Positions 1 through 5,782 of a stretch of DNA of 7,812 nt are shown piece by piece. The DNA comes from Coriobacteriales bacterium (GTDB taxonomy: Bacteria; Actinomycetota; Coriobacteriia; Coriobacteriales; UBA8131): NCBI GenBank assembly GCA_031286975.1, contig JAITTM010000085.1, positions 1-7,812 of the forward strand. Direction: 5' to 3'. The position numbers and the translations under genes were made by a program. The notes below the pieces were generated by a model. That model had not been told where the DNA came from. It searched no databases and saw only the letters and a program-made list of their open reading frames with translations. Each line of letters starts with the position of its first letter. Positions within the stretch are counted from its first letter, which is position 1.

Positions 1-248
1 ATGGCCTCGATACCGCGCTGTAGGCCGTCGGTCGAGCTCATGGCGACCGTGCGGACGATGTTGCCCGGCAGGTGCGTCTCCACCTCAAGCACGACTTCAA
101 GGTGACCGATGGGAGTATCGGTGCTCACGGTAAGCGCGTTGTAAATCGCTGGAATCGACTCAGCTGGGAACTCGACGTCCACAACAGGGCCGACCACACG
201 CACGATCTGTCCAACATTCATGGTTGTGTCCTTTATCTCTGGTGCCAT
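1..248 (-). CDS. atpD: ATP synthase F1 beta subunit, N-terminal part (cut by window edge)
   Basis: The beta subunit carries the catalytic nucleotide sites of F1. Only about the first 82 residues are visible; the family is usually about 470 long, so Walker A and the catalytic residues lie off the left edge. What is seen is the N-terminal beta-barrel domain, including GQIVRVVGPVVDVEF at about residues 13-27, typical of beta subunits. I chose the ATG at 248 because its A is also the last base of the atpG stop codon (TAATG) and a GGAGG lies four bases upstream, which suggests translational coupling to atpG. A second in-frame ATG at 221, giving a protein starting MNVGQIV, has AAGGA about eight bases upstream and is a real alternative. 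The gene order matches the last part of a classical atp operon, with atpC expected next. Identity is secure; the exact start is less so. Confidence 0.95.
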   Translation of the reverse strand, partial: MAPEIKDTTMNVGQIVRVVGPVVDVEFPAESIPAIYNALTVSTDTPIGHLEVVLEVETHLPGNIVRTVAMSSTDGLQRGIEA

Positions 249-1231
249 TATTCCTCCAATGCGGCAGCGCCGCCCACGATCTCGGTGATCTCTGTGGTGA
301 TGGCGCCCTGACGTGCACGGTTATACACCCGGGTGAGGGTGGAAACCATCTCGGTGGCGTTGTCGGTCGCCGATTTCATCGCTTTTCTCCGCGCGCCTTG
401 CTCCCCTGCCGCCGAGTCGAGCAAGGCGTGGAATATCCTGGTCTCGACGTAGGACGGGAGCAGCTCGTTGAGCACAGCTTCCGCTGAGGGCTCGTAGTCA
501 AACTCACCATTCTGCTCGTCAGCCGACGAGACCGACGCAGCGGCGCTGCGTGCCTCCTGCAGCCGGGCTGAACCGGCGGCGGCGGCTTTAGCGCTCTCGT
601 CCAGATAGACGGCTGAGCCCTCGTCCTCGCCCACCTCATGGAACTCGACCTTCTTGATGGGCAGGATATCCTCGCAGGTGAGCACCTGGTCAGCAACGTT
701 CTTCGCGTGGTTGTAGAAGATCACGACCTCGTCGACCTTGCTGGTTGTGTAGCTCTCGATCACCAGGCTGGCGATCTCTCGCGCCTGATCGGGCGAGGGG
801 TCAGCGCTTTGATCCCTGAACGAGAGGGTGATGGGGAACTTGCGATAGCCAAAGTAACCCACGGCCTTCTTACCACAGGTGACAAGGTCGATTCCGACCC
901 CCTCTGCCTGCTTGCGGGTGATGAACTTATCCGCAGCACGTAGGACATTGCTATTGAAGCCACCGGCAAGCCCACGATCCGAGACAACCGCAATCACCAT
1001 GATGCGCTTGATCTCCTCGTGCTCGGCGAGCAGCGGGCTTTCGAACCCCGATGACCGTTGCGCCACGTTCTCGAGTACCTCGACCATTGCCATCGCATAC
1101 GGTGTCGCGGCGACGATGCGATCGGTTGCCCGCCTGATCTTGGCGGTAGCGACCATCTCCATCGTGCGCGTGATCTGCTTGGTACTCTGTACCGAAGTGA
1201 TCCGCTTCTGTATGTCGCGCAGGTTTGGCAT
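248..1231 (-). CDS. atpG: ATP synthase F1 gamma subunit with an Ala/Ser-rich insertion
   Basis: Gamma is the central rotor shaft coupling proton flow to catalysis in the alpha3beta3 head. The protein is 327 residues, longer than the roughly 290 usual. The N-terminal helix (MPNLRDIQKRI, then TKQITRTMEMVATAKIRRA) and C-terminal helix (MKSATDNATEM at about 285-295, ITTEITEIVGGA at about 311-322) are the parts that form the shaft and are well kept, as is SDRGLAGGFNSN at about 84-95. An acidic then Ala/Ser-rich stretch at about 200-243 is extra relative to E. coli gamma. The frame stays open upstream to 1483, but the ATG at 1231 gives the canonical N-terminus, lies 10 bases after atpA, and has AGGGG seven bases upstream. 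The loop that mycobacterial gamma carries near residue 170 is absent. Identity is very secure. Confidence 0.97.
   Translation of the reverse strand: MPNLRDIQKRITSVQSTKQITRTMEMVATAKIRRATDRIVAATPYAMAMVEVLENVAQRSSGFESPLLAEHEEIKRIMVIAVVSDRGLAGGFNSNVLRAADKFITRKQAEGVGIDLVTCGKKAVGYFGYRKFPITLSFRDQSADPSPDQAREIASLVIESYTTSKVDEVVIFYNHAKNVADQVLTCEDILPIKKVEFHEVGEDEGSAVYLDESAKAAAAGSARLQEARSAAASVSSADEQNGEFDYEPSAEAVLNELLPSYVETRIFHALLDSAAGEQGARRKAMKSATDNATEMVSTLTRVYNRARQGAITTEITEIVGGAAALEE
253..257 (-). promoter_or_regulatory. Shine-Dalgarno site GGAGG for atpD
   Basis: GGAGG on the minus strand lies inside the last codons of atpG and four bases before the atpD ATG at 248. The spacing is short, but the same GGAGGA-plus-three-bases layout precedes the inferred starts of atpB and atpE, which supports 248 over the internal ATG at 221. 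Confidence 0.6.
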
Positions 1232-1241
1232 GAAGAGACCC

Positions 1242-2807
1242 CTAACCCTCGACCGAGAACTGGTTCTTGAACGAGATGATGGCCTCTTTGAGCGCCTCTG
1301 CGGTCTCATCCGAAAGCTTTTGCTCAGCCAGGATGGCGGTGCCGATCTCGGGCTTGGTGGCGCGCAGGTATTGCAGGAGTTCCTCGCGGAACCGCACGAC
1401 GACCTCAACAGGCAGATCATCCAAAAAGCCATTGTTGCCAGCGAAGATAGCCTCGACCTGCTCCTCAACGGGCATGGGAGCATAGCGACCCTGCTTGAGC
1501 AACTCGGTCATACGAGCACCACGACCCAACTGATCCTGCGTCGCCTTGTCGAGGTCTGAACCAAACTGGCTGAAGGCCTTGAGTTCGCGGTAGGCAGCCA
1601 GGTCGAGACGGAGTGAACCGGCAACCTGCTTCATCGCCTTGATCTGCGCCGAGCTTCCTACGCGGGACACGGAGATACCCACATTGACGGCGGGACGCTG
1701 ACCCTGGAAGAAGAGGTCTGACTGTAAGAATATCTGGCCATCGGTGATGGAGATGACGTTGGTGGGGATATAGGCCGACACATCGCCCGCCTGGGTCTCG
1801 ATGACCGGCAGAGCAGTGAGTGAGCCGCTCCCGTTTTTATCCGAGAGCTTGACCGCACGCTCGAGCAGACGGGAGTGCAGGTAGAACACGTCGCCCGGAT
1901 AGGCCTCGCGTCCGGGAGGACGGCGTAGCGTCAGAGACATCTGGCGATAGGCGACGGCCTGCTTGCTGAGGTCGTCGTAGATGCAGAGCACGTGACGACC
2001 GGGATTCTCGGCACTGGCAGGCTTGCCGTCCTCGCCGTTGTACATGAAGAACTCGCCCATGGCAACGCCGGCCATCGGTGCGATGTACTGCAGGGGCGCG
2101 GAATCAGATGCCGTGGCGGACACGATGATGGTGTACTCCATGGCACCGTAGCGCTCAAGGGTCTCCACAACGGTTGCGACCGTGGAGGCCTTCTGGCCGA
2201 TGGCCACATAGATGCAGATGAGGTTCTTGCCCTTTTGGTTGATGATGGTATCAACCGCAATGGCGGTCTTGCCCGTCTGGCGGTCGCCGATAATCAACTC
2301 GCGCTGCCCTCGCCCAATGGGAATCATCGAGTCGATGGCGAGAACACCGGTCTGCACCGGCTCGCACACGCCCTGACGCTCGATGACACCCGGCGCGCGA
2401 AACTCGACGGGGCGATAGCCCTCAGCCGCGATGGGACCTTTGCCGTCGAGCGGCAGACCCAGCGGGTTAACCACGCGACCGAGCAGCTCCCTGCCTGAGG
2501 GCACCTCGACGATACGCCCTGTGGTGCGCACCTGGTCGTTCTCTTTGATCGAGGTGACGTCGCCCAGAAGAACGGCGCCTACCTCATCCTCTTCGAGGTT
2601 CTGCGCAAGACCGAATACCGTCTTGCCATTTGAACCGATAAACTCGAGTAGCTCGCCTGCCATGGCACCTTTAAGACCGTCGACGCGTGCGATACCGTCG
2701 CCCACCTGGATCACGGTGCCGACTTCGCGCGACTCGACGCTTGTTTTGATGGAATCCAGCTGCTTGCGCAGCACGGCATCAATCGAGCTAGCGGTAAGTT
2801 CCGCCAT
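1242..2807 (-). CDS. atpA: ATP synthase F1 alpha subunit
   Basis: Alpha forms the non-catalytic nucleotide sites of the F1 hexamer and supplies the arginine finger to the catalytic sites on beta. The full 521 residues are present, within the usual 500-550. In order: the N-terminal beta-barrel (about 25-95), Walker A GDRQTGKT at 174-181, Walker B region LCIYDDLSK at about 274-282, the family signature [10 protein letters not shown] at 372-381, and the arginine finger Arg382 in SRVGSSAQ. A segment at about 258-271 is about 12 residues longer than the same place in E. coli alpha, just before Walker B. The ATG directly follows the atpH stop and has a near-perfect Shine-Dalgarno site seven bases upstream. 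No frameshift or missing motif is seen. Confidence 0.98.
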   Translation of the reverse strand: MAELTASSIDAVLRKQLDSIKTSVESREVGTVIQVGDGIARVDGLKGAMAGELLEFIGSNGKTVFGLAQNLEEDEVGAVLLGDVTSIKENDQVRTTGRIVEVPSGRELLGRVVNPLGLPLDGKGPIAAEGYRPVEFRAPGVIERQGVCEPVQTGVLAIDSMIPIGRGQRELIIGDRQTGKTAIAVDTIINQKGKNLICIYVAIGQKASTVATVVETLERYGAMEYTIIVSATASDSAPLQYIAPMAGVAMGEFFMYNGEDGKPASAENPGRHVLCIYDDLSKQAVAYRQMSLTLRRPPGREAYPGDVFYLHSRLLERAVKLSDKNGSGSLTALPVIETQAGDVSAYIPTNVISITDGQIFLQSDLFFQGQRPAVNVGISVSRVGSSAQIKAMKQVAGSLRLDLAAYRELKAFSQFGSDLDKATQDQLGRGARMTELLKQGRYAPMPVEEQVEAIFAGNNGFLDDLPVEVVVRFREELLQYLRATKPEIGTAILAEQKLSDETAEALKEAIISFKNQFSVEG

Positions 2808-3377
2808 TTACCTCTCACCTCCGTTAGATACGGTCGAAAGCACGGTGCGAGCATTTTCGAGCTGTGAGACAACGCTCGCATCGATGCGCCTGCCGTGCGT
2901 ACTTAAAACGATACCACCCACGATGGAAGGGTCGACCTGCTCACGCAGGAGCACCTGACGACCCAGTTGGGCGGAATACTTCGCAATGATTTTCTCCCTG
3001 AGCTCGTCATCGAGCTCGATGACGGTCACCACATCGATGATGACCGCATCCAATGCCTCCTCCGCACGTTGGACATAGGCATCATTGACCCGTGAGAGCA
3101 GGGCGATGTCGTCGCGCTCGACCAGGACAGTCAAGACAGCCAGAAGGCTAGGGTCAAGGGATGCGAACACCTCCCGCAGGATACCTGAGCGGGTCTGCGC
3201 AGGGATCGTGCGGTCTGCCAGCGTTGCGCGGAGGTCGATACTGCCGCGCACGGCATGGAGCACGGTCTCGAGCTGACCACTCAGCGCAAAGATGGCATCC
3301 TGCTGCCGCGCTGCCTCAAGCAGTGCCTCGGCATAGATCGCGGATTCCTTCTTTATGACGATGCGGTCAGTTGGCAT
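2808..3377 (-). CDS. atpH: ATP synthase F1 delta subunit
   Basis: Delta (the OSCP homologue) ties the top of the alpha3beta3 head to the peripheral stalk made of b subunits. The protein is 189 residues, slightly above the usual 175-180. The N-terminal helical domain begins with SAIYAEALLEAA (about 12-23), as expected, and the C-terminal family signature is clear in VDPSIVGGIVLSTHGRRID (about 148-166). The ATG at 3377 lies inside atpF, giving an 11-base overlap, with GGGAG six bases upstream. The stop codon abuts the atpA start. The tight packing with atpF and atpA implies translational coupling of stalk and head subunits. No other start gives a better N-terminus. Confidence 0.96.
   Translation of the reverse strand: MPTDRIVIKKESAIYAEALLEAARQQDAIFALSGQLETVLHAVRGSIDLRATLADRTIPAQTRSGILREVFASLDPSLLAVLTVLVERDDIALLSRVNDAYVQRAEEALDAVIIDVVTVIELDDELREKIIAKYSAQLGRQVLLREQVDPSIVGGIVLSTHGRRIDASVVSQLENARTVLSTVSNGGER
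2815..2822 (-). promoter_or_regulatory. Strong Shine-Dalgarno site (GGAGGTGA) for atpA
   Basis: GGAGGTGA on the minus strand is seven bases before the atpA ATG and lies wholly within the last codons of atpH, so the atpH C-terminus NGGER is partly dictated by the ribosome-binding site. It is the closest match to the full anti-SD complement among the sites I examined. It fits high translation of alpha, needed at three copies per complex against one delta. Confidence 0.8.
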
Positions 3378-4002
3378 TGAGGCTCCCCGCTTCCGCCAGA
3401 TAGCGTTCGATCACTCTGCGATGGTCGGCATCGCTCAGATCCTGCCCGATAAGACGACCCGCGACAGAAACCGAGAGATCGGCAACGCTGCTCTGTAACT
3501 GAGCAATCGCCGCCTTCTTCTCCGCCTCGATAGCCGCAGTCGCCTTGGAGATGGCTGCCTGCGCCTCGACCTGTGCGGCAGCAACGATGTCGGCCTTGAC
3601 GGCCTCACCTGCCGCCTTGGCATCAGCGACGATCTGTGCTGCCTGCTTCTTGGCGTCTTCGAGCTGCGTCTTGTGCTCTTCCAGCAAACGCTCGCTCTCG
3701 ATCTTGGCGCTCTCGGCCTTCTCCAGGGAGTCCCTGATGGTGGTCACACGCTTGTCGAGCATGTCGGTGATGACCGGCCAGGCAAACTTCGCCAGGATAA
3801 TCCACAGCAGGATGAACCCGATGAGCATCGGGACGAACTCAAGTGGATTGGGGACGAGTAACTCCACGCCGCCACCGCCTTGGGCGGCCTCGGGCTGGGC
3901 ACCTTCATCAGCGAATGCCAAAGACGGGAAGGCGACCAACGCGGCACCTGCCGCAAGCGGAACCAAAGCCAGCTTCTTTTTGGCTGCTTCGAATACTTTC
4001 AC
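3367..4002 (-). CDS. atpF: ATP synthase Fo b subunit with an apparent N-terminal signal peptide
   Basis: The b subunit forms the peripheral stalk: a membrane anchor plus a long cytoplasmic helix that binds delta. I start it at the GTG at 4002, not the upstream ATG at 4032, because GGAGG sits eight bases before the GTG and the result is a lysine-rich signal-like N-terminus. The protein is then 211 residues (E. coli b has 156). Residues 1-31 look like a secretory signal: KKK at 8-10, a hydrophobic core, and AFA before DEGAQ (predicted cut after Ala31). A Gly/Glu/Ala linker follows, then the membrane anchor at about 54-77, then a charged coiled-coil region at about 80-180. A cut signal leaves the N-terminus outside, agreeing with known b topology. 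Identity is secure; cleavage is inference. Confidence 0.95.
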   Translation of the reverse strand: MKVFEAAKKKLALVPLAAGAALVAFPSLAFADEGAQPEAAQGGGGVELLVPNPLEFVPMLIGFILLWIILAKFAWPVITDMLDKRVTTIRDSLEKAESAKIESERLLEEHKTQLEDAKKQAAQIVADAKAAGEAVKADIVAAAQVEAQAAISKATAAIEAEKKAAIAQLQSSVADLSVSVAGRLIGQDLSDADHRRVIERYLAEAGSLNAN

Positions 4003-4010
4003 CTTAATTA

Positions 4011-4015
4011 CCTCC
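4011..4015 (-). promoter_or_regulatory. Shine-Dalgarno site deciding the atpF GTG start
   Basis: GGAGG on the minus strand stands eight bases before the GTG at 4002, an ideal distance. The upstream in-frame ATG at 4032 would put this site inside the coding region, so the site argues for the GTG start and for the signal-peptide reading of the b subunit N-terminus. Confidence 0.75.
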
Positions 4016-4054
4016 AGTTGGCCAGACGGCACGATAATCCGTTAAGCACGACTG

Positions 4055-4249
4055 TTAGGCACTTATAAGGGCAAGCACGAGGCCGATGAGGGCAAGTGCC
4101 TCAGAGAACGCAGCACCCAGAATGAAGGTGGTGAAGATCTTGGGCTGCATCTCGGGCTGACGAGCTGTTGCGGTTGCACCACCAAATGCGGAAAGTCCTA
4201 CACCGATGCCTGCACCGATAACAGCCAAACCATAACCTATTACTGTCAC
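4055..4249 (-). CDS. atpE: ATP synthase Fo c subunit (short, proton-type)
   Basis: Subunit c is the hairpin proteolipid that oligomerises into the rotor ring carrying H+ across the membrane. It has 64 residues, short for the family (about 70-85), but both membrane helices are present: about 4-25 with the Gly-rich GAGIGVG (12-18), and about 38-62. The polar loop is ARQPE (29-33). The essential carboxylate is Glu50 in FSEALALIG, exactly 20 residues after the loop Arg as in E. coli. The residue matching the Na+-site Gln is Ala13, and Ala-Leu rather than Ser-Thr follow Glu50, so H+ coupling is inferred. The start is a GTG with AAGGAGG upstream. No in-frame ATG lies between it and the upstream stop, so the short N-terminus appears real. 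Confidence 0.95.
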   Translation of the reverse strand: MTVIGYGLAVIGAGIGVGLSAFGGATATARQPEMQPKIFTTFILGAAFSEALALIGLVLALISA

Positions 4250-4253
4250 GATT

Positions 4254-4260
4254 CCTCCTT
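4254..4260 (-). promoter_or_regulatory. Shine-Dalgarno site AAGGAGG for atpE (GTG start)
   Basis: AAGGAGG lies four bases before the atpE GTG at 4249. It is a strong match to the anti-SD and may offset the weaker GTG codon for a subunit needed at about ten copies per complex. Confidence 0.7.
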
Positions 4261-4299
4261 CTCGGGGCGACCACCATGGTCAACCCGCTTGCTCATTGC

Positions 4300-4323
4300 G
4301 CTCCGGCATCCGTTTGCCGGAGC
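4300..4323 (-). repeat. Intergenic hairpin between atpB and atpE
   Basis: A perfect 9-bp inverted repeat (GCTCCGGCA pairing with TGCCGGAGC, arms 4300-4308 and 4315-4323) encloses a six-base loop within the 130-base gap between atpB and atpE. The stem is GC-rich and should fold stably in the mRNA. No U-run follows in the direction of transcription, so it does not look like an intrinsic terminator. A role as an mRNA stability or processing element setting the c-subunit level is plausible but inferred. Confidence 0.6.
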
Positions 4324-4379
4324 AGCACTACATGAAACCGGACACCGTGCCCGGGAAACACCGATTAAAACAGCTCGTA

Positions 4380-5192
4380 CTAATGCTCGCTTGTGGCCAT
4401 CTGTATATAGACCGCCGTGAGCAGGGTGAACACATACGCCTGGATAAAGACGACGAGCAACTCCATACCGTACATGGCAACCAGCAGCAGCATCCAAGCG
4501 ATGGAGGCGGGAGCCGTGCCCAAGCTCAGGGGCCCGAGCGACGAGGCGTTGATCTCAGGGAAGATGAACAGGGTGGTGAGAATGGCAAAAGCTCCAATGA
4601 CGATGTGGCCGGCATACATATTGGCAAAGAGTCGAACGGAAAGCGTAACGATACGCAGGAACAGCGAGAGCAACTCGATAAGCCATACCATGATGTTGAG
4701 CCCAGGGTAGATGCCCTGTGGACAGAGGTTCTTGATATAGATCCAGAGCCCGGAATGCTTGATGCCGTAGTAGTTGAAGTAGACAAAACAGACAAGCGCC
4801 AGCGTCAATGTCACGCTGAAGGTGCCAGTCGCTGCCTTGGCGCCGGGGATAAGACCCACCAGGTTGGCACCCAAAACGAAGAAGAACACGGTGAACAGGA
4901 AGGGCATGTGTTTGTCGACAGCCTCTTTGTGACCCAGCACACCAAAACCGACTTCTTTGCGGATATAATCGACGGTCGCCTCGATCGCGGCAGTGGGGCC
5001 CTTCTTGGGTATGAGGCTGACCCGTGATTTAACGACCCAGATAAGAGCAAAAACCAAAACGAGAACAATCAGCAACCAGACTGAATAGGTAGTGATGGAG
5101 CCCCAGCCAAAATCTATAATGTCCATTCCACCAAGATCTGCAAGCAGTTCTTCGATGTGGTGACTCAAGCCCGCAAGTGGTCCCGATTCCAA
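4380..5192 (-). CDS. atpB: ATP synthase Fo a subunit
   Basis: Subunit a is the membrane stator holding the proton half-channels against the c ring. I choose the TTG at 5192, preceded by GGAGG, giving 270 residues against 271 in E. coli. The only nearby ATG (5126) has no usable ribosome site at a proper distance and would remove an amphipathic N-terminal stretch. The essential arginine is Arg187 in SVRLFANMYAGH, and the conserved Gln is Gln251 in FIQAYVF. The E. coli Glu219/His245 pair appears exchanged as His196/Glu244, an arrangement known from mitochondria and many bacteria. About five membrane segments are visible (roughly 35-55, 95-117, 122-142, 165-210, 230-265). The frame stays open to 5531 but that part is antisense-like shadow over atpI. 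Identity is secure; the start is likely. Confidence 0.96.
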   Translation of the reverse strand: MESGPLAGLSHHIEELLADLGGMDIIDFGWGSITTYSVWLLIVLVLVFALIWVVKSRVSLIPKKGPTAAIEATVDYIRKEVGFGVLGHKEAVDKHMPFLFTVFFFVLGANLVGLIPGAKAATGTFSVTLTLALVCFVYFNYYGIKHSGLWIYIKNLCPQGIYPGLNIMVWLIELLSLFLRIVTLSVRLFANMYAGHIVIGAFAILTTLFIFPEINASSLGPLSLGTAPASIAWMLLLVAMYGMELLVVFIQAYVFTLLTAVYIQMATSEH

Positions 5193-5196
5193 AGTT

Positions 5197-5202
5197 CCTC
5201 CT
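5197..5202 (-). promoter_or_regulatory. Shine-Dalgarno site AGGAGG deciding the atpB TTG start
   Basis: AGGAGG lies four bases upstream of the TTG at 5192, in the 32-base gap after the atpI-like gene. The layout GGAGGA plus three bases plus start is the same as at atpE and atpD, which is the main reason for preferring TTG over the ATG at 5126. Confidence 0.65.
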
Positions 5203-5224
5203 ACTCGGTCTTTCTCTGCATAGC

Positions 5225-5515
5225 TCAGTGCTCTTTGGTACTCCGCAACTCTATGAACGCCAGCACAAACCCCGCCAGCAAGAACACCGCCACCAGTGTC
5301 AGCGCAAAGGCGCTGAACTGCTCCGGTGCCAGTTTGGAACAAACAAACAGAAGCGCGAGCAGCAGCACAAAACTGAACCCTACCGCCACCAAACCCAGCG
5401 CTGTAGCCTTCTTGCGAACCAGCGCATTGCCCTTCTTGACCAGTCGACGTACAACGACCAGAGGAGCAAACCCTACCAAAGCCGCCAAGGCTCCGAGCAC
5501 ACAACTCAAAATCAT
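5225..5515 (-). CDS. atpI: AtpI-like small membrane protein of the ATP synthase operon
   Basis: A 96-residue hydrophobic protein lies first in the operon, 32 bases before atpB, the usual place of atpI. AtpI proteins are poorly conserved and are thought to help c-ring assembly or Mg2+ handling. I see three likely membrane segments (about 2-22, 38-59 and 66-89) and a basic loop RRLVKKGNALVRKK (about 23-36) between the first two; AtpI proteins more often have about four. The ATG at 5515 has GGGGGA eight to nine bases upstream. An ATG at 5548 would add eleven residues but has no clear ribosome site. Sequence alone does not prove AtpI family membership; the name rests on position, size and topology. 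Confidence 0.75.
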   Translation of the reverse strand: MILSCVLGALAALVGFAPLVVVRRLVKKGNALVRKKATALGLVAVGFSFVLLLALLFVCSKLAPEQFSAFALTLVAVFLLAGFVLAFIELRSTKEH

Positions 5516-5581
5516 GGGTGCTTTCCCCCAAGGTTCACGTATGCACACACCGGGCTGTCTGTCTCATATCCAAACGTCTGC

Positions 5582-5590
5582 ATGATACCA
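5582..5590 (-). promoter_or_regulatory. Candidate extended -10 promoter for the atp operon
   Basis: On the minus strand TGG is followed by TATCAT, matching the extended -10 pattern TGn-TATAAT at five of six hexamer bases. It would start transcription about 60 bases before the atpI ATG. No good -35 is seen 17 bases upstream, though extended -10 promoters can do without one. A TATAAA lies slightly further upstream as an alternative. Confidence 0.3.
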
Positions 5591-5679
5591 GAACAATTTA
5601 TAGCTCCCGGCAGAAATCCTCTAACGAGGGCGAAATAAAGGTTAAAGGAGAAGAGCGGTTGTGACCGGGGCGCGACAGG

Positions 5680-5709
5680 GTTGTTGCGGCGGTTGTTGCG
5701 GCGGTTGTG
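5680..5709. repeat. Short tandem repeat, 12-base unit
   Basis: The unit GTTGTTGCGGCG occurs twice in full (5680-5691 and 5692-5703) and is followed by a partial, diverging copy, GTTGTG. It lies in the gap between the lipoprotein gene and the atp operon. Its length of two and a half units could vary by slippage. No function is evident. Confidence 0.75.
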
Positions 5710-5728
5710 CCAAGGCTGCGCCAAGACA

Positions 5729-5760
5729 CTGGCAGCAGGCGCCACAGCAGTTTGCTCCAG
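5729..5760 (-). repeat. Imperfect inverted repeat after the lipoprotein gene
   Basis: CTGG-C-AGCA (5729-5737) pairs with TGCT-CCAG (5753-5760) with one bulged base around a 15-base loop. A competing pair, AAGGCTG (5712-5718) with CAGCCTT (5758-5764), overlaps it. Either could fold in the transcript about 20 to 50 bases past the lipoprotein stop. There is no U-tract, so at most it is a weak or factor-dependent stop signal or a 3' end stabiliser. Confidence 0.35.
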
Positions 5761-5782
5761 CCTTAAAGATCAGGCGAAGCAG

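Larger units (their letters stand above)
5516..5782 (-). other. 267-base gap before the ATP synthase operon
   Basis: This gap separates the lipoprotein gene from the atp operon and should hold its promoter. It contains a candidate extended -10 at 5582-5590, a 12-base tandem repeat at 5680-5709, and an imperfect inverted repeat at 5729-5760. An open frame of 77 codons (5745 to 5512, GTG start) crosses it and overlaps the atpI start by ATGA, but its peptide is low in information and I do not call it a gene. No intrinsic terminator with a U-run was found after the lipoprotein gene. Confidence 0.6.

Noticed and set aside
879..1559. Plus-strand open frame of 226 codons opposite atpG and atpA
   Set aside because: It is antisense to two clear conserved genes, has no recognisable domain, and reflects the codon pattern of the true strand.
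4300..4323. Intrinsic terminator between atpB and atpE
   Set aside because: The stem is good but no U-run follows in the direction of transcription, and termination here would silence the rest of an essential operon.
4296..5027. Plus-strand open frame of 243 codons opposite atpB
   Set aside because: Low-complexity, charged shadow peptide antisense to a well-conserved a subunit; no ribosome site or known domain.
5193..5531. In-frame N-terminal extension of atpB across the atpI-like gene
   Set aside because: The extension reads a different frame over a hydrophobic gene, shows no membrane-protein character, and the TTG with its Shine-Dalgarno site gives the normal family length.
5157..5638. 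Plus-strand open frames opposite atpI and its upstream gap
   Set aside because: Two overlapping frames with no domain and no promoter or ribosome site; they cover the reverse strand of the atpI-like gene.
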